Below are positions 7,324-15,981 of a stretch of 28,729 nucleotides of DNA, one piece after another (positions within the stretch are counted from its first letter, which is position 1; each line of letters begins with the position of its first letter). The DNA comes from Anaerocolumna sp. Lineage in GTDB: Bacteria; Bacillota; Clostridia; Lachnospirales; Lachnospiraceae. The notes under the pieces were generated by a model, which searched no databases, was not told the origin of the DNA, and worked only from the letters and a program-made list of their open reading frames with translations. The stretch is from positions 1 to 28,729 of the forward strand of contig JAQSYR010000017.1 of the NCBI GenBank assembly GCA_029256035.1, given 5' to 3'. The translations under genes were made by a program, and so were the position numbers.

Positions 7324-8670
7324 ATGGGTAAATATTTTGGAACAGATGGATTCAGAGGAGAAGCTAACGTTGATTTAACGGTAGAACATGCATATAAAGT
7401 TGGAAGATTTCTGGGATACTATTATGGTAAAGAACATAAAGCCAAGGTGGTAATTGGTAAAGACACTAGAATATCAAGTTATATGTTTGAATACGCATTA
7501 GTAGCAGGATTAACAGCAAGTGGTGCTGACGTTTATTTACTCCATGTAACAAGCACTCCAAGTGTTTCGTATGTTGTACGTAGTGAGAATTTTGATTGCG
7601 GAATCATGATTTCTGCAAGCCATAATCCATTTTATGATAATGGAATTAAGATAATCAATGGAAATGGATATAAATTAGAAGCAGAAGTAGAGGAACTTAT
7701 TGAAGGATACATAGATAACAAAGTCGATACGATTCCTTTTGCAACAAGAGAGCAGATTGGCAAAACAGTAGATTACGCAATCGGTAGAAACAGGTATATT
7801 GGGTACCTAATCTCCTTAGCAACACGTTCCTTTATGGGAATGAAGGTTGGTTTAGATTGTGCCAATGGTTCTGCTTCCACTATTGCCAAAGGTGTATTTG
7901 ATGCATTGGGTGCAAAAACATTTACCATACACAATGAACCTGACGGAGTAAATATTAATCAAAACTGTGGTTCTACTCATATGGGGGCAATGCAGAAGTT
8001 TGTAGTAGATCAGGGGTTAGATATTGGATTTGCCTATGATGGAGATGCAGATCGATGTTTAGCTGTAGATGATAAAGGTAATATTATAGATGGTGATTTA
8101 ATCTTATACGTATGTGGTACCTATATGATGGAACATGGTGAACTTAACAATAACACCATAGTGACTACCGTAATGTCTAATCTGGGGCTTTATAAAGCAT
8201 TGGATGAAAAAAGTATAGCTTATGAAAAAACTGCAGTAGGAGATAAATATGTATATGAAAATATGTTAGCCAACGGACATTCTATCGGGGGAGAACAATC
8301 TGGTCATATTATATTCAGTAAACATGCCACTACAGGAGATGGAATTTTAACTTCATTAAAGATTATGGAGGTTATGCTGGAAAAGAAAATGAAACTTTCA
8401 GAAATTGTTAAAGAAGTAGAAATATTTCCCCAAGAGCTAAAGAATCTAAGGGTAAAAAATAAAAAAGCAGCCAGAGAAGACAAAAAAGTGATGGAAGCAG
8501 TAGAAGGTGTTGCAAAAGAACTTGGCAGTGAGGGCAGAATCCTGGTTAGAGAGAGTGGAACAGAGCCGGTTATCCGAGTTATGGTTGAGGCAAAAACAAA
8601 TGAGTTATGCAAAATGTATGTAAACCGGGTTCTAGATGTGATTCGAGAGCAAGGACATTCAGAAAGTTAA
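7324..8670 (+). CDS. glmM: Phosphoglucosamine mutase
   Basis: GlmM converts glucosamine 6-phosphate to glucosamine 1-phosphate in the cytosol, on the route to UDP-GlcNAc for peptidoglycan. The 448-residue length is normal. The N-terminus KYFGTDGFRG is typical. The phosphoserine loop ISASHNP has the catalytic serine at residue 99. The magnesium loop DGDADR is at 239-244, the sugar-binding GGEQSGH motif is present, and the phosphate-binding RESGTEPVIRVM motif closes the protein. AAGGAG sits 8 nt before the ATG. The gene appears monocistronic. All catalytic elements are intact. Confidence 0.98.
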   Translation: MGKYFGTDGFRGEANVDLTVEHAYKVGRFLGYYYGKEHKAKVVIGKDTRISSYMFEYALVAGLTASGADVYLLHVTSTPSVSYVVRSENFDCGIMISASHNPFYDNGIKIINGNGYKLEAEVEELIEGYIDNKVDTIPFATREQIGKTVDYAIGRNRYIGYLISLATRSFMGMKVGLDCANGSASTIAKGVFDALGAKTFTIHNEPDGVNINQNCGSTHMGAMQKFVVDQGLDIGFAYDGDADRCLAVDDKGNIIDGDLILYVCGTYMMEHGELNNNTIVTTVMSNLGLYKALDEKSIAYEKTAVGDKYVYENMLANGHSIGGEQSGHIIFSKHATTGDGILTSLKIMEVMLEKKMKLSEIVKEVEIFPQELKNLRVKNKKAAREDKKVMEAVEGVAKELGSEGRILVRESGTEPVIRVMVEAKTNELCKMYVNRVLDVIREQGHSES

Positions 8671-8791
8671 AAGAAGTATTAAACAAAAGGAAGAAACCAA
8701 ACACCAGATTAAAGTTTTATAAATGGCATAAAATGTACATTAAAATAGTTGACCAATGAAAAAAAATATGGTATTTAAAGTATTGATATGA

Positions 8792-8797
8792 TATAAT
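8792..8797 (+). promoter_or_regulatory. Likely -10 element of the tig-clpP-clpX operon
   Basis: A perfect TATAAT lies at 8792-8797 in the glmM-tig gap. No good -35 lies 16-18 nt upstream. TTGACC at 8749-8754 pairs at 17 nt only with the weaker TATTTA (8772-8777). One or both may be used. Confidence 0.45.
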
Positions 8798-8803
8798 ACA
8801 ATA

Positions 8804-8967
8804 ATGTCATATTTCATAGTGGGAAAGTGTCAGTTCTTATCCCGTTAAATTTACTATTTGCTTAATCGAAGATTAACTTAATATAGCAAGTATATGTTCT
8901 GACCCAGAACAGGCGAAGAAAATTCGCAAATCAGGATCGTATAAGCAAGAATACGTTTCACATATTT
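8804..8967 (+). promoter_or_regulatory. Multi-hairpin leader upstream of tig
   Basis: Successive hairpins fill this leader. They are GGGA/TCCC (8821-8843), TTAATC/GATTAA with loop GAA (8862-8876), GTTCTG/CAGAAC with loop ACC (8896-8910), GCGAA/TTCGC with loop GAAAA (8913-8927) and CGTAT/ATACG (8938-8955). As an alternative, GTGGGA near 8819 can pair with TTTCAC at 8956-8961 and close the whole region as a multibranched RNA. I match it to no known riboswitch or T-box. The AAGGAGG ribosome-binding site follows directly. Confidence 0.45.
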
Positions 8968-8982
8968 AAGGAGGAAATTTTA

Positions 8983-10278
8983 ATGAGTTTACAGGTAGAA
9001 AAATTAGAAAAGAACATGGTAAAACTTACCATAGAGTCTTCAGTTGAGGAATTTGAAGCTGCAATAGAAAAAGCTTACTTAAAAAACAGAGGTAAGTTAA
9101 ATGTGCAGGGTTTTAGAAAAGGAAAGGCTCCTCGTTCTATTATTGAAAAAATGTATGGTGCTGGTGTCTTCTTTGAAGATGCTGCTAATTTAATTATACC
9201 TGATGCTTATGAAAAAGCAGCAGAGGAAAGTGGATTAGATATTGTTTCAAGACCTGAAATTGATGTTGTTCAGATTGAAAAAGGCAAGCCATTTATTTTT
9301 ACAGCTGAAATCGCAGTTAAACCAGAAGTTACTTTAGGAACTTATAAAGGAATTGAAGTTGAAAAAACTGCTACCCAAGTAACAGAAGAAGAAATAAATG
9401 CAGAACTTGATAAAGTGAGAAACCAAAATTCCAGAACCATTACAGTTGAAGACAGACCTGTAAAAGATGGTGATATGACCGTAATTGATTTTGAAGGTTT
9501 TGTAGATGGTGTACCTTTTGAAGGTGGAAAAGGCGAAAATTATTCTTTAACTATTGGATCCCATTCCTTTATTGATACATTTGAGGAACAGTTAATTGGC
9601 AAAAATATTGGGGAAGAAGTTGAAGTTAACGTAACATTCCCAGAACCATATCAGGCAGCTGATTTAGCAGGTAAGCCAGCATTATTTAAGGTAACGGTAA
9701 AGGAAATTAAAGAGAAAGAATTACCAGCACTTGATGATGATTTTGCACAGGATGTATCTGAATTTGATACTTTAGAAGAATACAAAGCAGACCTTAAGAA
9801 AACGCTTTTAGAGAATAAAGAAAAAGATGCAAAGAGAGTAAAAGAAGATACCCTCGTTGATAAAATCATTGAAAATGCTACCATGGAAATTCCTGATGCT
9901 ATGATTGATACTCAGGCCAGACAAATTGTTGATGAATTTGCTCAGAGAATGCAGATGCAAGGATTAACTATGGAACAGTATATGCAATACACAGGAATGA
10001 ATGTTAATCAGCTGTTAGAGCAAACAAAACCTCAGGCTGTAAAACGTATTCAAAGTAGATTAGTTTTAGAGACAATAGTTAAAGAAGAAAATATTACGAT
10101 TTCTGATGAAGATTTTGATAAAGAATTAACTGATATGGCTGCAAACTATCAGATGGAAGTTGATAAGTTAAAAGAGTTAATCGGTGAAAAAGAAAAAGAA
10201 CAAATTAGAATGGATATGGCAGTACAAAAGGCAGTTGATTTTGTTTTAGAAGCTGCTGTTGAAGTAGAAGCTAAATAA
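8983..10278 (+). CDS. tig: Trigger factor (ribosome-bound chaperone and prolyl isomerase)
   Basis: Trigger factor binds at the ribosomal exit tunnel and folds nascent chains. The 431-residue length is standard. The ribosome-docking loop GFRKGKAPR begins at residue 43. The FKBP-type prolyl isomerase domain occupies roughly 150-245, with the VDGVPFEGGKGENYSLTIG stretch. The helical C-terminal arms follow and are rich in acidic and glutamine residues. AAGGAGG lies 9 nt before the ATG. The gene opens the tig-clpP-clpX cluster, with 60 nt and no terminator before clpP, so folding and degradation genes are probably co-transcribed. Confidence 0.98.
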   Translation: MSLQVEKLEKNMVKLTIESSVEEFEAAIEKAYLKNRGKLNVQGFRKGKAPRSIIEKMYGAGVFFEDAANLIIPDAYEKAAEESGLDIVSRPEIDVVQIEKGKPFIFTAEIAVKPEVTLGTYKGIEVEKTATQVTEEEINAELDKVRNQNSRTITVEDRPVKDGDMTVIDFEGFVDGVPFEGGKGENYSLTIGSHSFIDTFEEQLIGKNIGEEVEVNVTFPEPYQAADLAGKPALFKVTVKEIKEKELPALDDDFAQDVSEFDTLEEYKADLKKTLLENKEKDAKRVKEDTLVDKIIENATMEIPDAMIDTQARQIVDEFAQRMQMQGLTMEQYMQYTGMNVNQLLEQTKPQAVKRIQSRLVLETIVKEENITISDEDFDKELTDMAANYQMEVDKLKELIGEKEKEQIRMDMAVQKAVDFVLEAAVEVEAK

Positions 10279-10338
10279 TAACTTTGAAATCAGCTTAATT
10301 TTAGGCAGGTAAAAAGATAAGATGAGGAGGAAATTACT

Positions 10339-10920
10339 ATGAGTTTAGTACCTTATGTCATTGAACAAACCAGTAGAGGTGAAAGATCTTACGATATATA
10401 TTCCAGACTGTTAAAAGAAAGAATTATATTTTTAGGTGAAGAAGTAACGGATGTTTCTGCCAGTGTTATAGTAGCGCAGTTGTTATTCTTAGAGTCAGAA
10501 GACCCTGGTAAAGATATTAATTTATACATTAATAGTCCTGGTGGATCTGTAACAGCAGGTATGGCTATTTACGATACCATGAATTACATTAAATGCGATG
10601 TATCAACTATTTGTATCGGTATGGCAGCCAGCATGGGAGCTTTCCTTTTAGCTGGTGGAACCAAAGGTAAAAGATTTGCCCTTCCCAATGCAGAAGTTAT
10701 GATTCATCAGCCATCTGGTGGAGCCAGAGGCCAGGCAAGTGATATTAAGATTGTGGCAGATAATATCTTAAAAACCAGAAAGAAATTAAATGAAATTCTT
10801 GCTGCAAACACAGGTAAACCTCTTGATGTAATTGAAGTGGATACAGAAAGAGATCATTACATGTCTGCAGAAGAAGCAAGAGAGTATGGACTTATTGACA
10901 ATGTAATATATAAAAGATAA
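10339..10920 (+). CDS. clpP: ATP-dependent Clp protease proteolytic subunit
   Basis: ClpP forms the two-ring proteolytic chamber that degrades substrates unfolded by ClpX or other Clp ATPases. The catalytic triad is complete: S98 in GMAASMGAFLL, H123 in MIHQPSGG and D172 in TERDHYMS. The spacing matches the family. The 193-residue length is normal. A GGAGGAAA ribosome-binding site precedes the ATG. The neighbour clpX encodes the partner ATPase and a stable hairpin separates the two genes. Confidence 0.99.
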   Translation: MSLVPYVIEQTSRGERSYDIYSRLLKERIIFLGEEVTDVSASVIVAQLLFLESEDPGKDINLYINSPGGSVTAGMAIYDTMNYIKCDVSTICIGMAASMGAFLLAGGTKGKRFALPNAEVMIHQPSGGARGQASDIKIVADNILKTRKKLNEILAANTGKPLDVIEVDTERDHYMSAEEAREYGLIDNVIYKR

Positions 10921-10930
10921 AAAAGAATTA

Positions 10931-10956
10931 GGCTAAGCACGCATCATTGCTTAGCC
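10931..10956 (+). promoter_or_regulatory. Intercistronic hairpin between clpP and clpX
   Basis: GGCTAAGCA (10931-10939) and TGCTTAGCC (10948-10956) form a perfect 9-bp stem with an 8-nt loop. The next bases are AAATTC, not a T tract, so it does not look like a complete intrinsic terminator. Partial attenuation, RNA processing or protection of the clpP mRNA 3' end are possible. Confidence 0.65.
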
Positions 10957-11010
10957 AAATTCAAATTTATGAGAGAAATTTTTGTTGGAAGAAAAGAGGT
11001 GAAACCTAAT

Positions 11011-12306
11011 ATGGCAAACAGAACGGAAGAAAGAAAACAATTAAGATGTTCTTTCTGCAATAAAAATCAGGATCAGGTAAGAAAATTAATCGCAGGTCCT
11101 AATAATGTATATATTTGTGATGAATGTATTGAGATTTGTGCAGAAATTGTGGAAGAAGAATTCAATGACACAGACCATGATACGGATATTAACTTACTAA
11201 AGCCTACAGAGATAAAAAACTTTCTGGACCAGTATGTAATTGGTCAGGAAGAAGCCAAAAAGGTTTTATCTGTATCGGTTTACAATCACTATAAGCGTGT
11301 TTTCTCTGGAAAAGACTTAGATGTAGATTTGCAAAAAAGCAATATTCTTATGGTTGGACCCACTGGTTCAGGTAAAACATATTTAGCTCAAACATTAGCA
11401 AAACTGTTAAATGTTCCATTTGCAATTGCAGATGCCACTGCATTAACGGAAGCAGGTTATGTTGGCGAAGACGTAGAAAATATCCTATTGAAATTAATTC
11501 AAGCCGCTGATTTTGATATTGAAAGAGCGGAATATGGTATTATATATATTGATGAAATTGATAAAATTACAAGAAAGTCAGAAAACACATCAATTACCAG
11601 AGATGTGTCAGGTGAAGGTGTTCAGCAGGCACTGTTAAAGATTCTGGAAGGTACCGTTGCATCTGTGCCACCTCAAGGAGGCAGAAAGCATCCCCATCAG
11701 GAGTTTATACAAATTAATACTACCAACATTTTATTTATTTGTGGTGGTGCTTTTGATGGTTTAGAGAAAATAATTGAAAGTAGAATCGGACAAAAATCTA
11801 TTGGTTTTAATGCCGAAATCTCTGAAAAGGCAAAAGAGAATGTTGGCGAATTATTTAGACAGGCAATGCCACAGGATTTTGTGAAATTCGGATTAATCCC
11901 TGAATTTATAGGAAGAGTACCAGTATGTGTTGCTCTTGACTTATTAGATGAGGAAGCACTGATACGAATACTGACAGAGCCAAAGAACGCTATCGTAAAG
12001 CAATATAAGAAATTATTTGAACTTGATGGTGTTGAACTTGAAATGGAAGAGGAAGCAATTCGTGCCATAGCAAAACGATCTATTGAGAGAAAAACAGGTG
12101 CCAGAGGTTTAAGAGCTATTATGGAATCTGTAATGATGGATACTATGTACAAAGTCCCTACGGAAACACAGATTACAAAATGTATCATTACGAAAGATTC
12201 TGTTGATGGGAATGCTGAACCAACTTTAGTAAATTCTGAGGATAATCAGCCAAGAAAAGCTATAGCAAAACGTACATCAAAAAGAAATAGCAACGAAATA
12301 GCGTAA
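11011..12306 (+). CDS. clpX: ATP-dependent Clp protease ATP-binding subunit ClpX
   Basis: ClpX is the hexameric AAA+ unfoldase that feeds ClpP. The zinc-binding domain has cysteines 13, 16, 36 and 39. Walker A GPTGSGKT is at 116-123 and Walker B ends with D181-E182. The pore loop GYVGEDV, the GGRKHPHQ loop and the ClpP-docking IGF (264-266) are all present. The frame is open from 10969, but AGAGGTGA (10995-11002) lies eight bases before the ATG at 11011, and the usual ClpX N-terminus begins there, so the protein has 431 residues. The C-terminus has a basic, low-complexity tail (KRTSKRNSN). Confidence 0.98.
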   Translation: MANRTEERKQLRCSFCNKNQDQVRKLIAGPNNVYICDECIEICAEIVEEEFNDTDHDTDINLLKPTEIKNFLDQYVIGQEEAKKVLSVSVYNHYKRVFSGKDLDVDLQKSNILMVGPTGSGKTYLAQTLAKLLNVPFAIADATALTEAGYVGEDVENILLKLIQAADFDIERAEYGIIYIDEIDKITRKSENTSITRDVSGEGVQQALLKILEGTVASVPPQGGRKHPHQEFIQINTTNILFICGGAFDGLEKIIESRIGQKSIGFNAEISEKAKENVGELFRQAMPQDFVKFGLIPEFIGRVPVCVALDLLDEEALIRILTEPKNAIVKQYKKLFELDGVELEMEEEAIRAIAKRSIERKTGARGLRAIMESVMMDTMYKVPTETQITKCIITKDSVDGNAEPTLVNSEDNQPRKAIAKRTSKRNSNEIA

Positions 12307-12326
12307 GTCTGATTATATGTTAAGAT

Positions 12327-12376
12327 GGGGCTACCTCAAAATGAAAGTAAGTAGCATTTTGAGGCAGTCCTTTGTT
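12327..12376 (+). terminator. Terminator between clpX and lon
   Basis: A stem joins 12327-12343 to 12355-12371, with a perfect CCTCAAAATG/CATTTTGAGG core and one A-C mismatch in the lower part. A short TTTGTTT run follows. It probably ends or attenuates the tig-clpP-clpX transcript before lon. Confidence 0.72.
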
Positions 12377-12420
12377 TAACCTTGAAATCACAGTAAATAT
12401 TTATATAACAGGAGGAGAAA

Positions 12421-14739
12421 ATGAGTGAATTATATAGAAGGGTTCCTGTTGTAGCATTAAGAGGAATGGCAGTTCTCCCGGGTATGTTAATCCACTTTGA
12501 TGTCAATCGCCCAATGTCCATTGAAGCTATCGAAAATGCAATGGAAAATGATCAACAGGTTCTATTACTTACTCAAAGAGATGCGGAAGTTGAAAATCCT
12601 TTGCAAAAGGATTTATATCAGATTGGAACCATTGCAGAGATTAAACAATTGATAAAACTCCCCGGAAATATTATCCGCGTTTTAGTAATGGGAACCGACA
12701 GGGCTCAATTAGAGAAGGTCGTATCGGAACAGCCTTTTTTAGTTGGACAAACCGTTGTTATTGAAGATCAAAGCACAAAACGGTTGTCCAATGTTGAAAA
12801 AGAAGCTATGGTAAGAGCGTTAAAGGATATATTTGAAGTATATACCATAGAAAATGCTAAAATTGGTAAGGAAGTAATCAATCAGATCATGAGCTTGGAT
12901 GATTTGGAAAAATTAATTGATAAGATTGCCATAAATATACCATTGGAAATTAAAGATAAACAAAGTTTAATTGAAGCTACCGATTTAGTGGAAAGATATC
13001 AAAAAATAGCCGTAATTCTATCGGAAGAGATTGAAATACTTCGTATTAAAAAAGAGTTACAGGGAAAAGTAAAAGAAAAAGTGGATAAAAATCAAAAAGA
13101 ATATCTGCTTAGGGAACAATTAAAAGTAATACGAGAAGAACTTGGAGAGACCAATACCACTACAGATGCTGAGAATTTTACAGCAGCCGTTGCAAAATTA
13201 AAAGCAAAAAAAGATATAAAAGAGAAAATTCTAAAAGAGATAGAGAGATTTAAAAATATAGCTGGAAGCTCATCAGAAAGTGCTGTCTCAAGAGGCTATA
13301 TTGAAACTTTACTAGCGCTTCCCTGGGATAAAGTCAGTAAAGATAAAGGGGATATTAAACTTGCAGAGAAGATATTAAATGAAGATCACTTTGGCTTGGA
13401 AAAGGTAAAAGAGAGAGTGTTAGAATTTCTTGCAGTGCGAACCCTTACGGAAAAAGGTGACAGCCCAATTATCTGTTTAGTGGGGCCGCCAGGTACAGGT
13501 AAAACATCCATTGCAAGATCCATCGCCAGGGCACTGGAAAAGGAATACGTTCGAATCAGCCTTGGAGGTGTACGTGATGAGGCTGAAATACGAGGACATC
13601 GCAGAACCTACATTGGTGCTTTACCAGGTCGTATTGTTACAGGTCTTAAAAATGCCGAAGTAAAAAACCCACTAATCCTACTAGATGAGATAGATAAGGT
13701 AAGCAGTGACTACAAAGGAGATACATCATCTGCCCTGTTAGAAGTATTAGACTCGGAGCAAAATAGTAAATTCGTTGATCACTATGTAGAAATTCCGGTA
13801 GACTTATCAGAAGTATTATTTATTGCAACCGCCAATTCCGTACAAACTATTCCAAGACCATTGCTTGACAGGATGGAGCTAATTGAAGTAACAAGTTATA
13901 CTGAAAATGAGAAAATGCATATTGCAAAAGAACATTTACTTTCCAAGCAAATGAAAAAAAATGGATTAAAAGAAAAGCAGCTAATTATTTCAGACAAGGC
14001 TTTGAATCATATTATCCGTGGTTATACTAAAGAAGCAGGCGTGCGTAATCTGGAAAGGAAGCTTGGAGAACTTAGCAGAAAAGCTGCTAAGGAAATATTG
14101 ACCAGTGACAAAGACCAGATTCGAATTAATGAAAAAAACTTAGAAAAATATTTGGGAAAAGAAAAGTACACTTTCCAGAAAGCAAATCTAAAGGATGAAG
14201 TGGGTATTGTAAGAGGCCTGGCTTGGACAAGTGTAGGTGGTGATACTCTCCAAATTGAAGTAAATGTAATGCCTGGAAAAGGAAAATTTGAATTAACCGG
14301 CCAACTTGGAGATGTAATGAAAGAATCTGCAAGAACTGGGATAAGCTATATAAGATCTGTTAGCTCAAAACATAACATAGCAGAAGACTTCTTTGAAAAT
14401 CATGATATCCATATTCATATTCCAGAAGGAGCAGTACCAAAAGATGGACCATCTGCTGGTATTACAATGGCCACAGCCATGTTATCTGCTATTACAGAGA
14501 AAGCTGTACGTGCTGACCTTGCCATGACTGGTGAAATCACTTTAAGAGGGCGTGTATTACCAATTGGTGGGCTAAAAGAAAAAATACTTGCTGCAAAATC
14601 AGCTGACATAAAAATGGTTCTAGTTCCGAAGCAGAATAGAAAAGATATAGAAGAGATTTCTGAAGAAATCCTAAAAGACATTGTACTTCAGTATGTAGAA
14701 ACAATGGATGAAGTACAAAAGTATGCATTTGCAAAATAA
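12421..14739 (+). CDS. lon: ATP-dependent protease La (LonA)
   Basis: Lon is a homohexameric cytosolic protease that degrades damaged and regulatory proteins. The 772-residue protein has the N-terminal substrate-binding domain (VPVVALRGMAVLPGM at the start) and a helical region to about 300. The AAA+ module has Walker A GPPGTGKT at 355-362. The C-terminal protease domain has the Ser-Lys dyad S678 (PKDGPSAGIT) and K721 (GGLKEK), 43 residues apart as in the family. There is no membrane segment, so it is LonA rather than LonB. GGAGG precedes the ATG. engB follows 48 nt downstream, the same order as in Bacillus. Confidence 0.98.
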   Translation: MSELYRRVPVVALRGMAVLPGMLIHFDVNRPMSIEAIENAMENDQQVLLLTQRDAEVENPLQKDLYQIGTIAEIKQLIKLPGNIIRVLVMGTDRAQLEKVVSEQPFLVGQTVVIEDQSTKRLSNVEKEAMVRALKDIFEVYTIENAKIGKEVINQIMSLDDLEKLIDKIAINIPLEIKDKQSLIEATDLVERYQKIAVILSEEIEILRIKKELQGKVKEKVDKNQKEYLLREQLKVIREELGETNTTTDAENFTAAVAKLKAKKDIKEKILKEIERFKNIAGSSSESAVSRGYIETLLALPWDKVSKDKGDIKLAEKILNEDHFGLEKVKERVLEFLAVRTLTEKGDSPIICLVGPPGTGKTSIARSIARALEKEYVRISLGGVRDEAEIRGHRRTYIGALPGRIVTGLKNAEVKNPLILLDEIDKVSSDYKGDTSSALLEVLDSEQNSKFVDHYVEIPVDLSEVLFIATANSVQTIPRPLLDRMELIEVTSYTENEKMHIAKEHLLSKQMKKNGLKEKQLIISDKALNHIIRGYTKEAGVRNLERKLGELSRKAAKEILTSDKDQIRINEKNLEKYLGKEKYTFQKANLKDEVGIVRGLAWTSVGGDTLQIEVNVMPGKGKFELTGQLGDVMKESARTGISYIRSVSSKHNIAEDFFENHDIHIHIPEGAVPKDGPSAGITMATAMLSAITEKAVRADLAMTGEITLRGRVLPIGGLKEKILAAKSADIKMVLVPKQNRKDIEEISEEILKDIVLQYVETMDEVQKYAFAK

Positions 14740-14787
14740 TTGCAATACCAAAACCAGCCTGTGTAATCAGGCAGATAGGAGTTTCCT

Positions 14788-15486
14788 ATGCATGTAAAAA
14801 GTGTAAACCTGGAGACGGTATGTGGTATCACCAGTGTATTGCCTAGTAATGATAAAATAGAAGTGGCTTTTTCAGGAAAATCCAATGTTGGAAAGTCTTC
14901 CCTGATAAATGCATTAATGAATCGTAAGGCATATGCGAGAACATCCTCTCAACCTGGTAAAACCCAGACAATCAACTTTTATAATATCAATGACAGTCTG
15001 TATTTTGTGGATCTGCCAGGATATGGGTATGCTAAGGTATCTGAGGCTTTAAAAGAAAAATGGGGTAAGATGATTGAGAGTTATCTAAAGACGTCAGTAC
15101 AGTTAAAGATTATCTTCCTGCTTATTGATATACGACATGAGCCTTCAGCCAATGATCGTAATATGTACGAATGGATTGTATTCCAGGGATATGAACCAAT
15201 TATTATTGCAACAAAACTGGATAAAATAAACCGCAGCCAGATACAAAAACAAGTTAAGATAATACGAGAGGGATTAAAAACCAAGCCAGGTACAAAGATT
15301 ATACCCTTTTCTTCTTTGAGCAAACAAGGAAGAGATGAAATATGGGACTGCATTGAAAACGTTCTTCCTCAAGAGATTGAAAAGCAGGAAGAAACAGAAA
15401 GAGAAACTGATACTAAAACAGAGCTTGAAACAGAGTTTGAAACAAGAGATTCGTTAACACGGATGCATACACATTTTGGCTGTTAA
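14788..15486 (+). CDS. engB: Ribosome biogenesis GTPase EngB (YsxC/YihA) with extended C-terminus
   Basis: EngB assists assembly of the large ribosomal subunit. GTPase motifs are intact: G1 GKSNVGKSS (30-38), G3 DLPGYGYAK, G4 TKLDK and a late PFSSLSKQG. The family core ends near residue 196. This protein runs to 232 with an acidic Glu/Thr-rich tail built from four-residue repeats (TELE, TEFE), encoded by a 12-nt tandem repeat from 15416. The last 74 nt overlap the 3' end of the convergent DUF4364 gene. A GGAG about 6 nt before the ATG supports the start. The function of the core is secure; that of the tail is unknown. Confidence 0.97.
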   Translation: MHVKSVNLETVCGITSVLPSNDKIEVAFSGKSNVGKSSLINALMNRKAYARTSSQPGKTQTINFYNINDSLYFVDLPGYGYAKVSEALKEKWGKMIESYLKTSVQLKIIFLLIDIRHEPSANDRNMYEWIVFQGYEPIIIATKLDKINRSQIQKQVKIIREGLKTKPGTKIIPFSSLSKQGRDEIWDCIENVLPQEIEKQEETERETDTKTELETEFETRDSLTRMHTHFGC

Positions 15487-15955
15487 TACGCCAATTTGCA
15501 CATATTTTAATTGCGTCTTCTTCCGTTGGCACTGACAAACTAAGATCTATTATGGAATCTTCTTTTTCGATTACCCTAAGTCTAACAGTATACTCCCCTT
15601 TTTTAGCCGCATAGTATTCGGAAAGTGTAGATACTTCATCTCTTAATGAAAATTGATTCTCTTTAAGATATTTTAAAATATCCTCCTGAATAGCAGAAGA
15701 AATCATAGAATCAAAAAAGGATAAAGTTTCTCTGCCAGATTCTGTGATTCTGTAATAGGAACTGTTTCTTATTGTTTCTATTGTAACAAAATCAGCTTCA
15801 ATTAACTCGGATAAAGATTGCTGAATGCTAAAATAATTGGTGTAATCTTTCTCTAATATAAAATTAGAAATTTGAGCATTAGTTAAAGGAAAATCTACCT
15901 TATCCAATAGAAATAATATAATTAATTTATACAAAGTTAAAGCATCAGATTCCAT
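15413..15955 (-). CDS. DUF4364 family protein
   Basis: The frame can be extended upstream to 16084 inside the radical SAM gene. GAAAGGGG (15963-15970) lies seven bases before the ATG at 15955, and the family N-terminus (MESDALTLYKLIILFLLDKV) begins there, so the protein has 180 residues. The N-terminal half resembles a winged helix (residues about 5-75, with NAQISNFILEK and YYRITESGRETLSFF), as in DUF4364 proteins of Clostridia. A DNA-binding role is inferred, not shown. The C-terminal LLFQTLFQALF is the antisense reading of the engB repeats and may be a recent extension. It is 26 nt downstream of the radical SAM gene, probably in one operon. Confidence 0.82.
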   Translation of the reverse strand: MESDALTLYKLIILFLLDKVDFPLTNAQISNFILEKDYTNYFSIQQSLSELIEADFVTIETIRNSSYYRITESGRETLSFFDSMISSAIQEDILKYLKENQFSLRDEVSTLSEYYAAKKGEYTVRLRVIEKEDSIIDLSLSVPTEEDAIKICANWRINSQNVYASVLTNLLFQTLFQALF

Positions 15956-15981
15956 AGGAAAGCCCCTTTCTATAAAACTTT

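Noticed and set aside
8749..8760. CtsR heat-shock operator upstream of the tig-clpP-clpX operon
   Set aside because: Only a single GGTCAA-type half-site (TTGACC) is present; the tandem heptamer needed for CtsR is not.
11697..12188. 163-codon minus-strand open frame opposite clpX
   Set aside because: It is a serine-rich antisense reading of conserved clpX codons without its own ribosome-binding site or domain.
12382..12409. TTGAAA and TATAAC 16 nt apart just before lon, as a lon promoter
   Set aside because: The start site would fall at about 12416, inside or past the GGAGG ribosome-binding site (12411-12415), leaving almost no leader. It is probably a chance match in AT-rich DNA.
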